In this document: piece by piece, positions 35,345-42,647 of the stretch
Layout of the letters: the number at the start of each line of letters is the position of its first letter
Position numbering within the stretch: position 1 is the stretch's first letter
Assembly: GCA_016715965.1 (NCBI GenBank)
Contig: JADJXG010000001.1
Location: 3,353,501 to 3,417,500, forward strand
Source: Saprospiraceae bacterium
Lineage (GTDB): Bacteria > Bacteroidota > Bacteroidia > Chitinophagales > Saprospiraceae
Direction of reading: 5' to 3'
DNA length: 64,000 nt
Notes under the pieces: model-generated
Seen by the model: the letters and a program-made list of their open reading frames with translations, nothing else
The model's database searches: none
What the model was told of the DNA's origin: nothing
Translations under genes and position numbers: made by a program

Positions 35345-35749
35345 TTAATAAATATTAAAAAGCACCTCTCCACCTAAATTTTTCTTTCTGGCTTCTTTAT
35401 CAGTCATAACTCCATGTGAAGTAGATACCAGGGCAATACCTAAACCATTTTTTACCTTAGGCAATTGGTCTGAGGTCTTATAAATTCTTCGACCGGGTTT
35501 ACTCACTCTCAACAATTCCTGAATTACAGGTAATTTGCTAATCGGATCATACTTAAGGGCTATTTTGATTGCTCCTTGTTTATTTTCGGTTTCTACAAAT
35601 TTGTACTTGAGCAAATAACCATAGTTATATAATATTTCCGTAATTTTCTTTTTCATATTAGAAGCAGGAATCTCTACAACCCTATGGCTCGCCATTTGTG
35701 CATTGCGTATCCTGGTGAGGTAATCTGCAATTGGATCTGTTGTTATCAT
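35345..35749 (-). CDS. rpsH: Small ribosomal subunit protein S8
   Basis: A 134-residue 16S rRNA-binding protein: DPIADYLTRIRNAQMASHRV, a central variable region, SKPGRRIYKTSDQLPKVKNG and the C-terminal STSHGVMTDKEARKKNLGGE. In E. coli S8 represses the spc operon; no site was recognised here. Confidence 0.97.
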   Translation of the reverse strand: MITTDPIADYLTRIRNAQMASHRVVEIPASNMKKKITEILYNYGYLLKYKFVETENKQGAIKIALKYDPISKLPVIQELLRVSKPGRRIYKTSDQLPKVKNGLGIALVSTSHGVMTDKEARKKNLGGEVLFNIY

Positions 35750-35775
35750 ATAAACTTAAATTACTTTTATTAAAA

Positions 35776-36045
35776 TTACCAACTAGCTTTTGTTACTCCA
35801 GGAATTTTTCCTTCCAATGCCATCATACGAAATGCGTATCTAGAAATTCCAAACCTTCTCACAAAACCTTTTGGTCTGCCTGTTAATTGACAGCGGTTTT
35901 TGAGACGAACAGGAGAGGCATTGCGCGGCAATTTATCCAATGCATCATAATCACCCTCTTTTTTAAGTTTTGCGCGAACGTCGGCAAACTTGGCGACCAT
36001 TTTCTCCCGCTTATTTTGTCTTGCAATAATTGACTTTTTGGACAT
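35776..36045 (-). CDS. rpsN: Small ribosomal subunit protein S14, zinc-free form
   Basis: An 89-residue S14 of the longer form without the CxxC zinc ribbon: MSKKSIIARQNKREKMVAKF, RNASPVRLKNRCQLTGRPKG and RRFGISRYAFRMMALEGKIP, ending GVTKASW. With the L36 form above, both proteins avoid zinc. Confidence 0.96.
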   Translation of the reverse strand: MSKKSIIARQNKREKMVAKFADVRAKLKKEGDYDALDKLPRNASPVRLKNRCQLTGRPKGFVRRFGISRYAFRMMALEGKIPGVTKASW

Positions 36046-36072
36046 ATCCTGTAGTTGATTTAAAATTGTATT

Positions 36073-36630
36073 TTAATTATTTGCATTCTTGAATGGAAGG
36101 CCCAATTCTTTCAAAAGACTAAAAGCCTCTGCATCGGTTTTGGCAGTTGTCACAAAAGTGATGTCCATTCCTGTTATTTTATTAATCTTATCAAGATCAA
36201 TCTCAGGGAAGATAATTTGCTCAGTGACTCCCATGGTATAATTACCTCTTCCATCAAAACTTTTATCATTGATTCCTCTAAAGTCACGCACCCTTGGAAG
36301 CGCTACCGTAATCAATCGATCTAAAAACTCATACATTCTTTGAGATCTAAGGGTTACCCTTACACCAATTGGCATGCCGTCGCGCAATTTAAAATTTGAA
36401 ATTGCCTTTCTGGCATAAGTAGCCACCGGCTTTTGACCAGTAATAATGCTCAACTCAGATACTGCGTTTTCAATTAATTTTTTATCCTGGGTTGCCGCGC
36501 CAATTCCTTGATTGATGCATATTTTTACAAGTCTGGGCACCTCCATGCTTGAACTATAATTGAATTTCTCCATCAAAGCTGGCACCACATTGGATTTATA
36601 AAATGTCGCTAATCTTGGTTCGTAACTCAT
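36073..36630 (-). CDS. rplE: Large ribosomal subunit protein L5
   Basis: A 185-residue 5S rRNA-binding protein: KFNYSSSMEVPRLVKICINQ, GQKPVATYARKAISNFKLRD, GMPIGVRVTLRSQRMYEFLD, and GRGNYTMGVTEQIIFPEI. The ATG at 36630 shares one base with the rplX stop (TGATG), which suggests translational coupling. A GTG one codon earlier is possible. Confidence 0.96.
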   Translation of the reverse strand: MSYEPRLATFYKSNVVPALMEKFNYSSSMEVPRLVKICINQGIGAATQDKKLIENAVSELSIITGQKPVATYARKAISNFKLRDGMPIGVRVTLRSQRMYEFLDRLITVALPRVRDFRGINDKSFDGRGNYTMGVTEQIIFPEIDLDKINKITGMDITFVTTAKTDAEAFSLLKELGLPFKNANN

Positions 36631-36944
36631 CACTTAATAATTTCATTTGACTTTTTAGAATACCTTACTTTGAGCCCCTTCTCGATTTTATATCCCACTC
36701 GGGTTGGGCTTCCGGACTTAGGATCCAATAACGCTAGATTTGAAATATGCAAAGGTGCCTCAATATCCACAATTCCTCCTGGGTTGTTGTTGGTTGGCTT
36801 GAGATGCTTTTTGCGAATATTTATCCCTTCCACGACTGCCCGGTTGGTTTCTTTAATTATAGCTGTAATAGTTCCTTTCTTTCCTTTTTGTGATCCGGCA
36901 ATTACCTGGACAGTATCACCTTTTTTTATTTTCAACTTCATCAT
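36630..36944 (-). CDS. rplX: Large ribosomal subunit protein L24
   Basis: A 104-residue 50S assembly initiator with the KOW motif KKGDTVQVIAGSQKGKKGTI and the middle segment IRKKHLKPTNNNPGGIVDIE. Two ATG codons in tandem (36944 and 36941) are possible starts. It overlaps rplE by one base. Confidence 0.96.
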   Translation of the reverse strand: MMKLKIKKGDTVQVIAGSQKGKKGTITAIIKETNRAVVEGINIRKKHLKPTNNNPGGIVDIEAPLHISNLALLDPKSGSPTRVGYKIEKGLKVRYSKKSNEIIK

Positions 36945-36966
36945 ATGGCGTTAAAATTTGATATAA

Positions 36967-37332
36967 TTAAATAACCTCTGGAGCCAGAGAAACAATCCTC
37001 ATATAATCTTTTTCTCTTAATTCACGTGCAACTGGACCAAAAATGCGGGTTCCTCTTGGTTCATCCGAAGCATTAAGCAACACAACTGCATTGTCATCAA
37101 ACCGGATGTAGGAACCATCCCGTCTCTTGACTTCTTTGGCTGTACGAACGATAACTGCTTTTGAAACTGTTCCTTTCTTTACCCCTCCCGGTGAAGCCGA
37201 TTTAACGGTAACAACAATTTTGTCACCCAAAGAAGCATATCTTCTGGCTGTACCTCCCAAAACACGAATGCACAATACCTCTTTAGCACCGCTGTTGTCT
37301 GCCACTCTTAATCTGCTTTCCTGCTGAATCAT
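36967..37332 (-). CDS. rplN: Large ribosomal subunit protein L14
   Basis: A 121-residue protein at the subunit interface: MIQQESRLRVADNSGAKEVL, GDKIVVTVKSASPGGVKKGT, and FGPVARELREKDYMRIVSLA, ending PEVI. Full length and highly conserved. Confidence 0.97.
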   Translation of the reverse strand: MIQQESRLRVADNSGAKEVLCIRVLGGTARRYASLGDKIVVTVKSASPGGVKKGTVSKAVIVRTAKEVKRRDGSYIRFDDNAVVLLNASDEPRGTRIFGPVARELREKDYMRIVSLAPEVI

Positions 37333-37358
37333 ATCCGTTCGATTTAATTTATTTTAAA

Positions 37359-37613
37359 TTATTCTCCTTTTTTGATGACCTCTACCAGCCTCCAACATTT
37401 CATTTTACTCAGTGGTCTGGTTTCCATAATTTTCACTACATCCCCAATTCCACATTCATTGTTCTCATCATGTGCATAATACTTCTTGTTTTTCTTCACG
37501 TACTTTCCGTATTTTGGATGCAACATTCTTTGCTGGATGGTAACTGCAATGGTTTTGTCCATTTTATTGGAACTCACCACACCAATTCTCTGTTTTCTTA
37601 AATTTCTTAACAT
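37359..37613 (-). CDS. rpsQ: Small ribosomal subunit protein S17
   Basis: An 84-residue OB-fold 16S rRNA-binding protein: RKQRIGVVSSNKMDKTIAVT, HPKYGKYVKKNKKYYAHDEN, GDVVKIMETRPLSKMKCWRL. It follows rpmC by 30 bases. Confidence 0.96.
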   Translation of the reverse strand: MLRNLRKQRIGVVSSNKMDKTIAVTIQQRMLHPKYGKYVKKNKKYYAHDENNECGIGDVVKIMETRPLSKMKCWRLVEVIKKGE

Positions 37614-37643
37614 ACTTATTAGATGAAATATGGATGATGCTGA

Positions 37644-37844
37644 TTAGGTATTTTTTCTTTTCGTTAACTCTGTATTCATCTGAGCAATTTCCCTTCTCAA
37701 TACAGGAATTGCAGCAGGATTTGACAAGCCCTTTACTTTGTGTTCAAATCTCAATTTGGCCAAATTCTCCTTGGCCAAGCTCAAATCCTTTTGAAGCGTT
37801 TCTAACTCCATATTGACAAAGTCCGAATATTTTCTCGTTTTCAT
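37644..37844 (-). CDS. rpmC: Large ribosomal subunit protein L29
   Basis: A 66-residue two-helix protein near the exit tunnel: KYSDFVNMELETLQKDLSLA, KENLAKLRFEHKVKGLSNPA, and VLRREIAQMNTELTKRKN. It is 13 bases after rplP. Confidence 0.96.
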   Translation of the reverse strand: MKTRKYSDFVNMELETLQKDLSLAKENLAKLRFEHKVKGLSNPAAIPVLRREIAQMNTELTKRKNT

Positions 37845-37857
37845 TTATCTCGAAAGT

Positions 37858-38289
37858 TTAACTATTGGTGTTATAATTGTAATCTCTTCTAACTACAGTT
37901 CGGGTCAGTACTGGCAACTTTTGGGCAGCCAATCTAAATGCCTCTTCTGCAATATTGAATGGTACACCATCCATTTCAAACATGATAGTTCCAGGCTTAA
38001 CGACAGCAATGTAATGATCCAAAGAACCTTTTCCTTTTCCCATCCTCACCTCAGCTGGTTTTGAAGTAATAGGTCTGTCCGGAAAAATGCGAATCCATAC
38101 GGTTCCTTCCCTTTTCATATAACGAGTCATGGCTATCCTTGCGGCCTCAATTTGTCGGTCTGTTATTCTGGCAGAATCAACAGATTTTAATCCAAAAGAT
38201 CCGAAAGCAATGGTATGACCCCTGTGCGCGTCACCGCGATTCCTTCCTTTCTGCTGTTTTCTGTATTTCAGTCGTTTAGGCTGTAACAT
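37858..38289 (-). CDS. rplP: Large ribosomal subunit protein L16
   Basis: A 143-residue protein near the peptidyl transferase centre and A-site tRNA: MLQPKRLKYRKQQKGRNRGD, SFGLKSVDSARITDRQIEAA, RIFPDRPITSKPAEVRMGKG. A 62-base gap with an attenuator-like hairpin separates it from rpsC. Confidence 0.97.
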   Translation of the reverse strand: MLQPKRLKYRKQQKGRNRGDAHRGHTIAFGSFGLKSVDSARITDRQIEAARIAMTRYMKREGTVWIRIFPDRPITSKPAEVRMGKGKGSLDHYIAVVKPGTIMFEMDGVPFNIAEEAFRLAAQKLPVLTRTVVRRDYNYNTNS

Positions 38290-38313
38290 ATCCTTTATTT
38301 AAGCTATATTTTT

Positions 38314-38338
38314 AAAAAAAGAGTTGCAAAATTACAAC
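38314..38338 (-). terminator. Weak hairpin with T tract between rpsC and rplP (attenuator-like)
   Basis: On the minus strand GTTGTAATTTTGCAAC can fold into a 6-base stem (one G-T pair) with a 4-base loop, followed by TC and seven T. It lies 13 bases after the rpsC stop, inside the ribosomal block, in a gap wider than most neighbouring gaps. It looks like a leaky terminator or processing site, not a full stop, because transcription must continue into rplP. Confidence 0.4.
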
Positions 38339-38351
38339 AATTTATACTATT

Positions 38352-39128
38352 TTATCTCCTTTTATCTCTTCTGCCTCCTTTGTCTCCTCCACGGCTTCCT
38401 CTTTCAGATCTTTCACCTCTTTCAGGTCTCTCCGGTCGATCACCACCCCTGAATGGTTTGTTTTCCTTTTTTGTCAGCCCAACCAATGGAGAAAGATCTC
38501 TCTTGGTAAAAACTTCTCCTTTACAAATCCACACTTTTATTCCTATTTTTCCATAGACAGTCAGTGCTTCTCTAATGGCGTAATCTATATCAGCTCTGAA
38601 TGTATGGAGAGGAATTCTTCCCTCCTTGTATTCTTCTGAACGTGCCATTTCTGCACCATTCAATCTACCTGAAATTCTGATTTTTATTCCTTCAGCTCCT
38701 GCCCGCATGGTTGACTGGATGGCCATTTTTATAGCCCTGCGGTAATTAATTCTAGATTCTATTTGTTTGGCCACAGAATCACCTACAATGATCGAATCCA
38801 ATTCTGGCTTTCGTATCTCGATTATATTGATCTGAACATCCTGATCCGTAAGCTTTTTCAATTCTTCTTTAATCCTATCTACTTCTGTTCCTCCCTTTCC
38901 AATAATAATTCCAGGTCTCGAAGTTTGAATAGAAACCGTAATTCTTTTCAAGGTCCGTTCTATCACTACGCGAGCAACACCACCTTTTGCAATCCTGGCA
39001 TCCAGGTAGTTGCGAATTTTTTCATCTTCCACAACTTTTTGTGCCATATTACTGCCACCAAACCAGCTGGATTCCCATCCTCTGATGATTCCTAATCTAT
39101 TACCTATTGGATTTGCCTTCTGACCCAT
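38352..39128 (-). CDS. rpsC: Small ribosomal subunit protein S3 with Arg/Gly-rich tail
   Basis: A 258-residue S3: MGQKANPIGNRLGIIRGWES, the KH domain with RPGIIIGKGGTEVDRIKEEL, and the C-terminal domain SGRLNGAEMARSEEYKEGRI. The last 35 or so residues are charged and repetitive (repeated RPERG, ERGSRGG, GGRRDKRR), giving a tail longer than in E. coli S3 (233 residues). The tail is probably disordered and could touch RNA. Confidence 0.97.
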   Translation of the reverse strand: MGQKANPIGNRLGIIRGWESSWFGGSNMAQKVVEDEKIRNYLDARIAKGGVARVVIERTLKRITVSIQTSRPGIIIGKGGTEVDRIKEELKKLTDQDVQINIIEIRKPELDSIIVGDSVAKQIESRINYRRAIKMAIQSTMRAGAEGIKIRISGRLNGAEMARSEEYKEGRIPLHTFRADIDYAIREALTVYGKIGIKVWICKGEVFTKRDLSPLVGLTKKENKPFRGGDRPERPERGERSERGSRGGDKGGRRDKRR

Positions 39129-39155
39129 TTATAATTTATTTACAATCGTTTTAAA

Positions 39156-39503
39156 TTAATTTTCTTTACTTGCAACCACCAAAGTCACATGGTTTCTGCG
39201 TTTTCTAATTCGATGTGCACGCCCATGCGGTGCAGGCTGGAACCTTTTTAAAACGGTTCCTCCATCAACAAAAGCTGTTTTGACAAATAATTCATAGTCA
39301 TCTGCAGCCCCTTCACCATGTTTTTGCTCCCAGTTGTTGATCGCAGACAGAAGCAATTTCTCAAGCCATTCAGAAGCTTCCTTCTTGGTAAACTTCAAAA
39401 TATGCAATGCCTGATTGACCTTTTTACCCCTGATGAGATCAACGACCAAACGCATTTTGCGCGGTGACATCGGACAGTTTCTTAATTTAGCTACAGCTTC
39501 CAT
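39156..39503 (-). CDS. rplV: Large ribosomal subunit protein L22
   Basis: A 115-residue exit-tunnel protein: KLRNCPMSPRKMRLVVDLIR, KKEASEWLEKLLLSAINNWE and the tunnel-facing hairpin with FQPAPHGRAHRIRKRRNHVT. Full length. Confidence 0.97.
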   Translation of the reverse strand: MEAVAKLRNCPMSPRKMRLVVDLIRGKKVNQALHILKFTKKEASEWLEKLLLSAINNWEQKHGEGAADDYELFVKTAFVDGGTVLKRFQPAPHGRAHRIRKRRNHVTLVVASKEN

Positions 39504-39524
39504 TTTTATCTCTGTTTACGTTAA

Positions 39525-39788
39525 TTATCTATTTCCTGAGTGACCTTTAAATGTTCTGGTTGGAGCAAATTCACCAAGTTTATGACCTACCATATTTTCA
39601 GAAACATATACAGGAATAAATGATTTTCCATTATGAACGGCTATGGTTTCTCCGACCATATCAGGAATTATCATCGAAGCTCTACTCCAAGTTTTGATAA
39701 CGGATTTCCTACTTGACTCCTTGGCCTTTTGGATTTTTTCCAAAAGTTTATGGTGAATATATGGTCCTTTTTTAATTGATCTTGCCAT
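39525..39788 (-). CDS. rpsS: Small ribosomal subunit protein S19
   Basis: An 87-residue 30S head protein: MARSIKKGPYIHHKLLEKIQ, IKTWSRASMIIPDMVGETIA, VHNGKSFIPVYVSENMVGHK, LGEFAPTRTFKGHSG. Full length. Confidence 0.97.
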   Translation of the reverse strand: MARSIKKGPYIHHKLLEKIQKAKESSRKSVIKTWSRASMIIPDMVGETIAVHNGKSFIPVYVSENMVGHKLGEFAPTRTFKGHSGNR

Positions 39789-39814
39789 GACTTATAGAAG
39801 ATTATTGAATTTAC

Positions 39815-40648
39815 TTATTTTTTAGTAGATTTTCTTTTTGAAATAATCAAATTGTCTGAATGCTTGTGAGGGCTTCTAGTTTTAAGCCCTTTTGAAAATT
39901 GTCCATTTCTAGATCTTGGCTGTCCTCCAGATGAACGCCCTTCACCACCACCCATTGGATGGTCTACCGGATTCATCGCTACCCCTCTAACTCTTGATCT
40001 GAAACCCATCCATCTGTATCGACCTGCTTTACCAACAGACTCTAAACTATGGTCCGGGTTGGAGGTAGATCCGATGGTTGCTTTACACGTCATAAGGACT
40101 CGTCTAATTTCACCAGAAGGCATTTTGATTACAGCATAGCGATCCTCTTTACCCATCATAGTTGCAGAGGTCCCTGCAGATCTAACCAAAGCTGCTCCCT
40201 GACCTGGGTGTAATTCAATGTTATGAATACTTGAACCCAATGGAACTTCTGACAATGGCAAAGCATTCCCTATTTCAGGAGCAGCACCGGCACCACTAAT
40301 AACCTTTGTATCCACTTTGAGTCCATTGGGTGCAAGAATGTATCTTTTTTCTCCATCAGCATACCAAAGCAAGGCAATAAATGCGGTACGATTTGGATCG
40401 TATTCGATGGATTTTACAGTTGCAGGAACGCCATCTTTGTTTCTAAGAAAATCTATGATTCTATATTTCTTCTTATGGCCACCACCTCTGTTTCTTGTGG
40501 TGCGATGGCCTTGATTGTTTCGACCACCAGTTGATGACTTTGAAGCCATCAATGATTTTTCAGGAACATCAGCTGTGAGTTCTTCAAATGTATTTGCTAC
40601 CCTAAATCGGGTACCTGGTGTAACTGGTTTTAACTTCTTAACAGGCAT
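39815..40648 (-). CDS. rplB: Large ribosomal subunit protein L2
   Basis: A 277-residue core protein needed for subunit joining and peptidyl transfer: RNNQGHRTTRNRGGGHKKKY, RIIDFLRNKDGVPATVKSIE, and VRGVAMNPVDHPMGGGEGRS, whose conserved His lies near the peptidyl transferase centre. Full length. Confidence 0.97.
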   Translation of the reverse strand: MPVKKLKPVTPGTRFRVANTFEELTADVPEKSLMASKSSTGGRNNQGHRTTRNRGGGHKKKYRIIDFLRNKDGVPATVKSIEYDPNRTAFIALLWYADGEKRYILAPNGLKVDTKVISGAGAAPEIGNALPLSEVPLGSSIHNIELHPGQGAALVRSAGTSATMMGKEDRYAVIKMPSGEIRRVLMTCKATIGSTSNPDHSLESVGKAGRYRWMGFRSRVRGVAMNPVDHPMGGGEGRSSGGQPRSRNGQFSKGLKTRSPHKHSDNLIISKRKSTKK

Positions 40649-40659
40649 ACGGCTTGTTT

Positions 40660-40956
40660 TTATTCTTCACTGTAAATATTAATCTCTTCACCAGCGGCCA
40701 ATGTGACGATCGCTTTTTTGTAGGCTGGTTTCCGTCCTCTCAACATATTTCTTTTGGTGTTTCTCACAACAGTCCTGGCCGGAATAACCATGGTATTGAC
40801 TGACTCAACGGCAACGTTGTACATTTTTGCGATGGCTTTTTGGATTTCAATTTTATTGGCATCCCTACGGACAACAAAAGTGTACTGATTTCTGCTCTTT
40901 GACAGCCTTTCAGCCTTTTCTGTAATCACCGGTTTGATTATAATTTCATTTGTCAT
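40660..40956 (-). CDS. rplW: Large ribosomal subunit protein L23
   Basis: A 98-residue tunnel-exit protein that docks SRP and trigger factor: IIKPVITEKAERLSKSRNQY, TFVVRRDANKIEIQKAIAKM, YNVAVESVNTMVIPARTVVR. Confidence 0.96.
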   Translation of the reverse strand: MTNEIIIKPVITEKAERLSKSRNQYTFVVRRDANKIEIQKAIAKMYNVAVESVNTMVIPARTVVRNTKRNMLRGRKPAYKKAIVTLAAGEEINIYSEE

Positions 40957-40967
40957 TTTCTGATAGT

Positions 40968-41594
40968 TTAACTTAATGTTTCAGAAATTTTTTGTATGCT
41001 AGATTCCAGCAACAACATATTCTTGCAATTGAGGATATCAAATGGATTGAGATCTGTTGCTACTCGCAAATGGGCCTTTTCAATGTTTCTGCCAGAATAA
41101 TAGAAAGTTTGATTGTATTCCGGGGCAACGACCAAAGTTTTTACACCACTTAAGCCAAGATTTTTAAGAATGTTATTAAATTCTTTCGTTTTAGGAGATT
41201 CAAAACTGAAGTCTTCTATCACTGTAATTTTGGATTGAGCCGCCAATTGAGACAAAGCTGATTTACGGGCAAGAGATTTAACTTTCTTGTTCAGTTTTTG
41301 GGAATAGTCTCTTGGATGAGGGCCAAATGCACGTCCACCACCCTTAAACATTGGGTTTTTCAATGAACCAGCTCTAGCACCACCCGTTCCTTTTTGCCTT
41401 TTAAACTTCTTGGTGGTCCTATGAACATCGCCTCTTTCGGTGGAATCATGAGTTCCTTGCCGTTGATTGGCTTGATATTCCTTTACCGCCAAATACAATA
41501 CATGCTCATTGGGCTGTATTCCAAAAATAGCATCGGGAAGTTCCGCTTGTCTTCCGGTACTTTGACCTTGAGTATTTTTAATATCCAGTTTCAT
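40968..41594 (-). CDS. rplD: Large ribosomal subunit protein L4
   Basis: A 208-residue tunnel protein: HDSTERGDVHRTTKKFKRQK, GTGGARAGSLKNPMFKGGGR, AFGPHPRDYSQKLNKKVKSL. In E. coli L4 represses the S10 operon. It shares one base with the rplC stop (TAATG), suggesting coupled translation. Confidence 0.96.
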   Translation of the reverse strand: MKLDIKNTQGQSTGRQAELPDAIFGIQPNEHVLYLAVKEYQANQRQGTHDSTERGDVHRTTKKFKRQKGTGGARAGSLKNPMFKGGGRAFGPHPRDYSQKLNKKVKSLARKSALSQLAAQSKITVIEDFSFESPKTKEFNNILKNLGLSGVKTLVVAPEYNQTFYYSGRNIEKAHLRVATDLNPFDILNCKNMLLLESSIQKISETLS

Positions 41595-42223
41595 TACTTA
41601 ACGGTTTTTTCAATGATAACAATCGATCCTTTATGACCTGGAATGGCACCTCTGATCAACAAAAGGTTTTTGTCTTCCATGATTTTTGCAATCTTCAGGT
41701 TTTTTACTTTTACCTGTTCGCCTCCTGTACGGCCTGCCATGCGTAGGCCTTTAACAACTTTTGAAGGATAAGATGACGCACCAATAGATCCCGGTGCTCT
41801 GCTTCTATTATGTTGTCCATGGGTGGCATTCTGCACACCACCAAAACCGTGTCTTTTAACAACCCCCTGAAATCCTTTACCCTTGGTTAATCCAGTAGCA
41901 TGAACGGTATCTCCTTCACTGAAAATTTCAGAAATACTGATGGTCTCACCAAGGTTCTTATTGAGTGGTATATTTTTAAATTCTTTTGACTCCTTTAATG
42001 CCTCTGAGCCAGCTTTGGTAAAATGACCTGTTATCGCTCTGTTGGCGTTCTTAGCCTTTCTTGAGCCATAAGAAAGTTGGAGTGCTGAATACCCATCAGA
42101 ATCCTCTGTTTTAACCTGGGTTACCACATTGGGAGAAGCCTGAACAACCGTTACGGCAATGGCCTTGCCATCCGCTGCATAAATACTGGTCATTCCAACC
42201 TTTGTTCCTATTAATCCATTCAC
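41594..42223 (-). CDS. rplC: Large ribosomal subunit protein L3
   Basis: A 209-residue early-assembly protein: MNGLIGTKVGMTSIYAADGK, GLTKGKGFQGVVKRHGFGGV, ATHGQHNRSRAPGSIGASSY, KVVKGLRMAGRTGGEQVKVK. The start is GTG at 42223, the only start that fits the conserved N-terminus. A 79-base gap with a strong hairpin separates it from rpsJ. Confidence 0.96.
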   Translation of the reverse strand: MNGLIGTKVGMTSIYAADGKAIAVTVVQASPNVVTQVKTEDSDGYSALQLSYGSRKAKNANRAITGHFTKAGSEALKESKEFKNIPLNKNLGETISISEIFSEGDTVHATGLTKGKGFQGVVKRHGFGGVQNATHGQHNRSRAPGSIGASSYPSKVVKGLRMAGRTGGEQVKVKNLKIAKIMEDKNLLLIRGAIPGHKGSIVIIEKTVK

Positions 42224-42250
42224 AATCGTATAGTTTTATGGTTAATTTAA

Positions 42251-42275
42251 GTCACAACATTTCATCTGTTATGAC
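42251..42275 (-). promoter_or_regulatory. 9-base hairpin in the rpsJ-rplC gap (possible RNA regulatory element)
   Basis: The minus strand carries GTCATAACA, a 7-base loop, then TGTTGTGAC, giving a 9-base stem with one G-T pair. It lies 27 bases before the rplC GTG start. There is no T tract directly after it, so a terminator is unlikely. A binding site for a ribosomal protein or an RNA processing site is possible. Confidence 0.45.
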
Positions 42276-42302
42276 AAAAACAAAATTTCAATTTTTAAAA
42301 AA

Positions 42303-42611
42303 TCAGGATAATTTGACTTGAATGTCAACACCGCTTGGCAGTTCGAGTTTGGACAACGCATCCACTGTTTTGGGAGTGGGCGTATAAATCTCAATCAACC
42401 TTTTGTGGGTCCGAAGTTGAAACTGCTCACGAGCTTTTTTATTTACGTGCGGTGATCGCAAGACCGTAAATATTTCTTTCTCAGTGGGCAGCGGAATCGG
42501 ACCGGCAACAACTGCTCCGCTATTGCGGACAGTCTTGACAATCTTCTCCGTACTCTTATCCACCAGATTGTGGTCATAAGAGCGAAGCTTTATCCGAATT
42601 TTTTGATTCAT
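42303..42611 (-). CDS. rpsJ: Small ribosomal subunit protein S10
   Basis: A 102-residue 30S head protein and potential antitermination factor (NusE): IRIKLRSYDHNLVDKSTEKI, VVAGPIPLPTEKEIFTVLRS, PHVNKKAREQFQLRTHKRLI. It follows fusA by 36 bases; tuf, which lies here in many bacteria, is absent. Confidence 0.97.
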   Translation of the reverse strand: MNQKIRIKLRSYDHNLVDKSTEKIVKTVRNSGAVVAGPIPLPTEKEIFTVLRSPHVNKKAREQFQLRTHKRLIEIYTPTPKTVDALSKLELPSGVDIQVKLS

Positions 42612-42647
42612 GCCTTTTGAATTATTTAATCTATTTTATTATTTCAA

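Noticed and set aside
38323..38338. Internal promoter (TAATTTTG) before rplP
   Set aside because: The octamer matches TAnnTTTG but no -33 TTG exists at a workable distance, and the same bases form a hairpin with a T tract.
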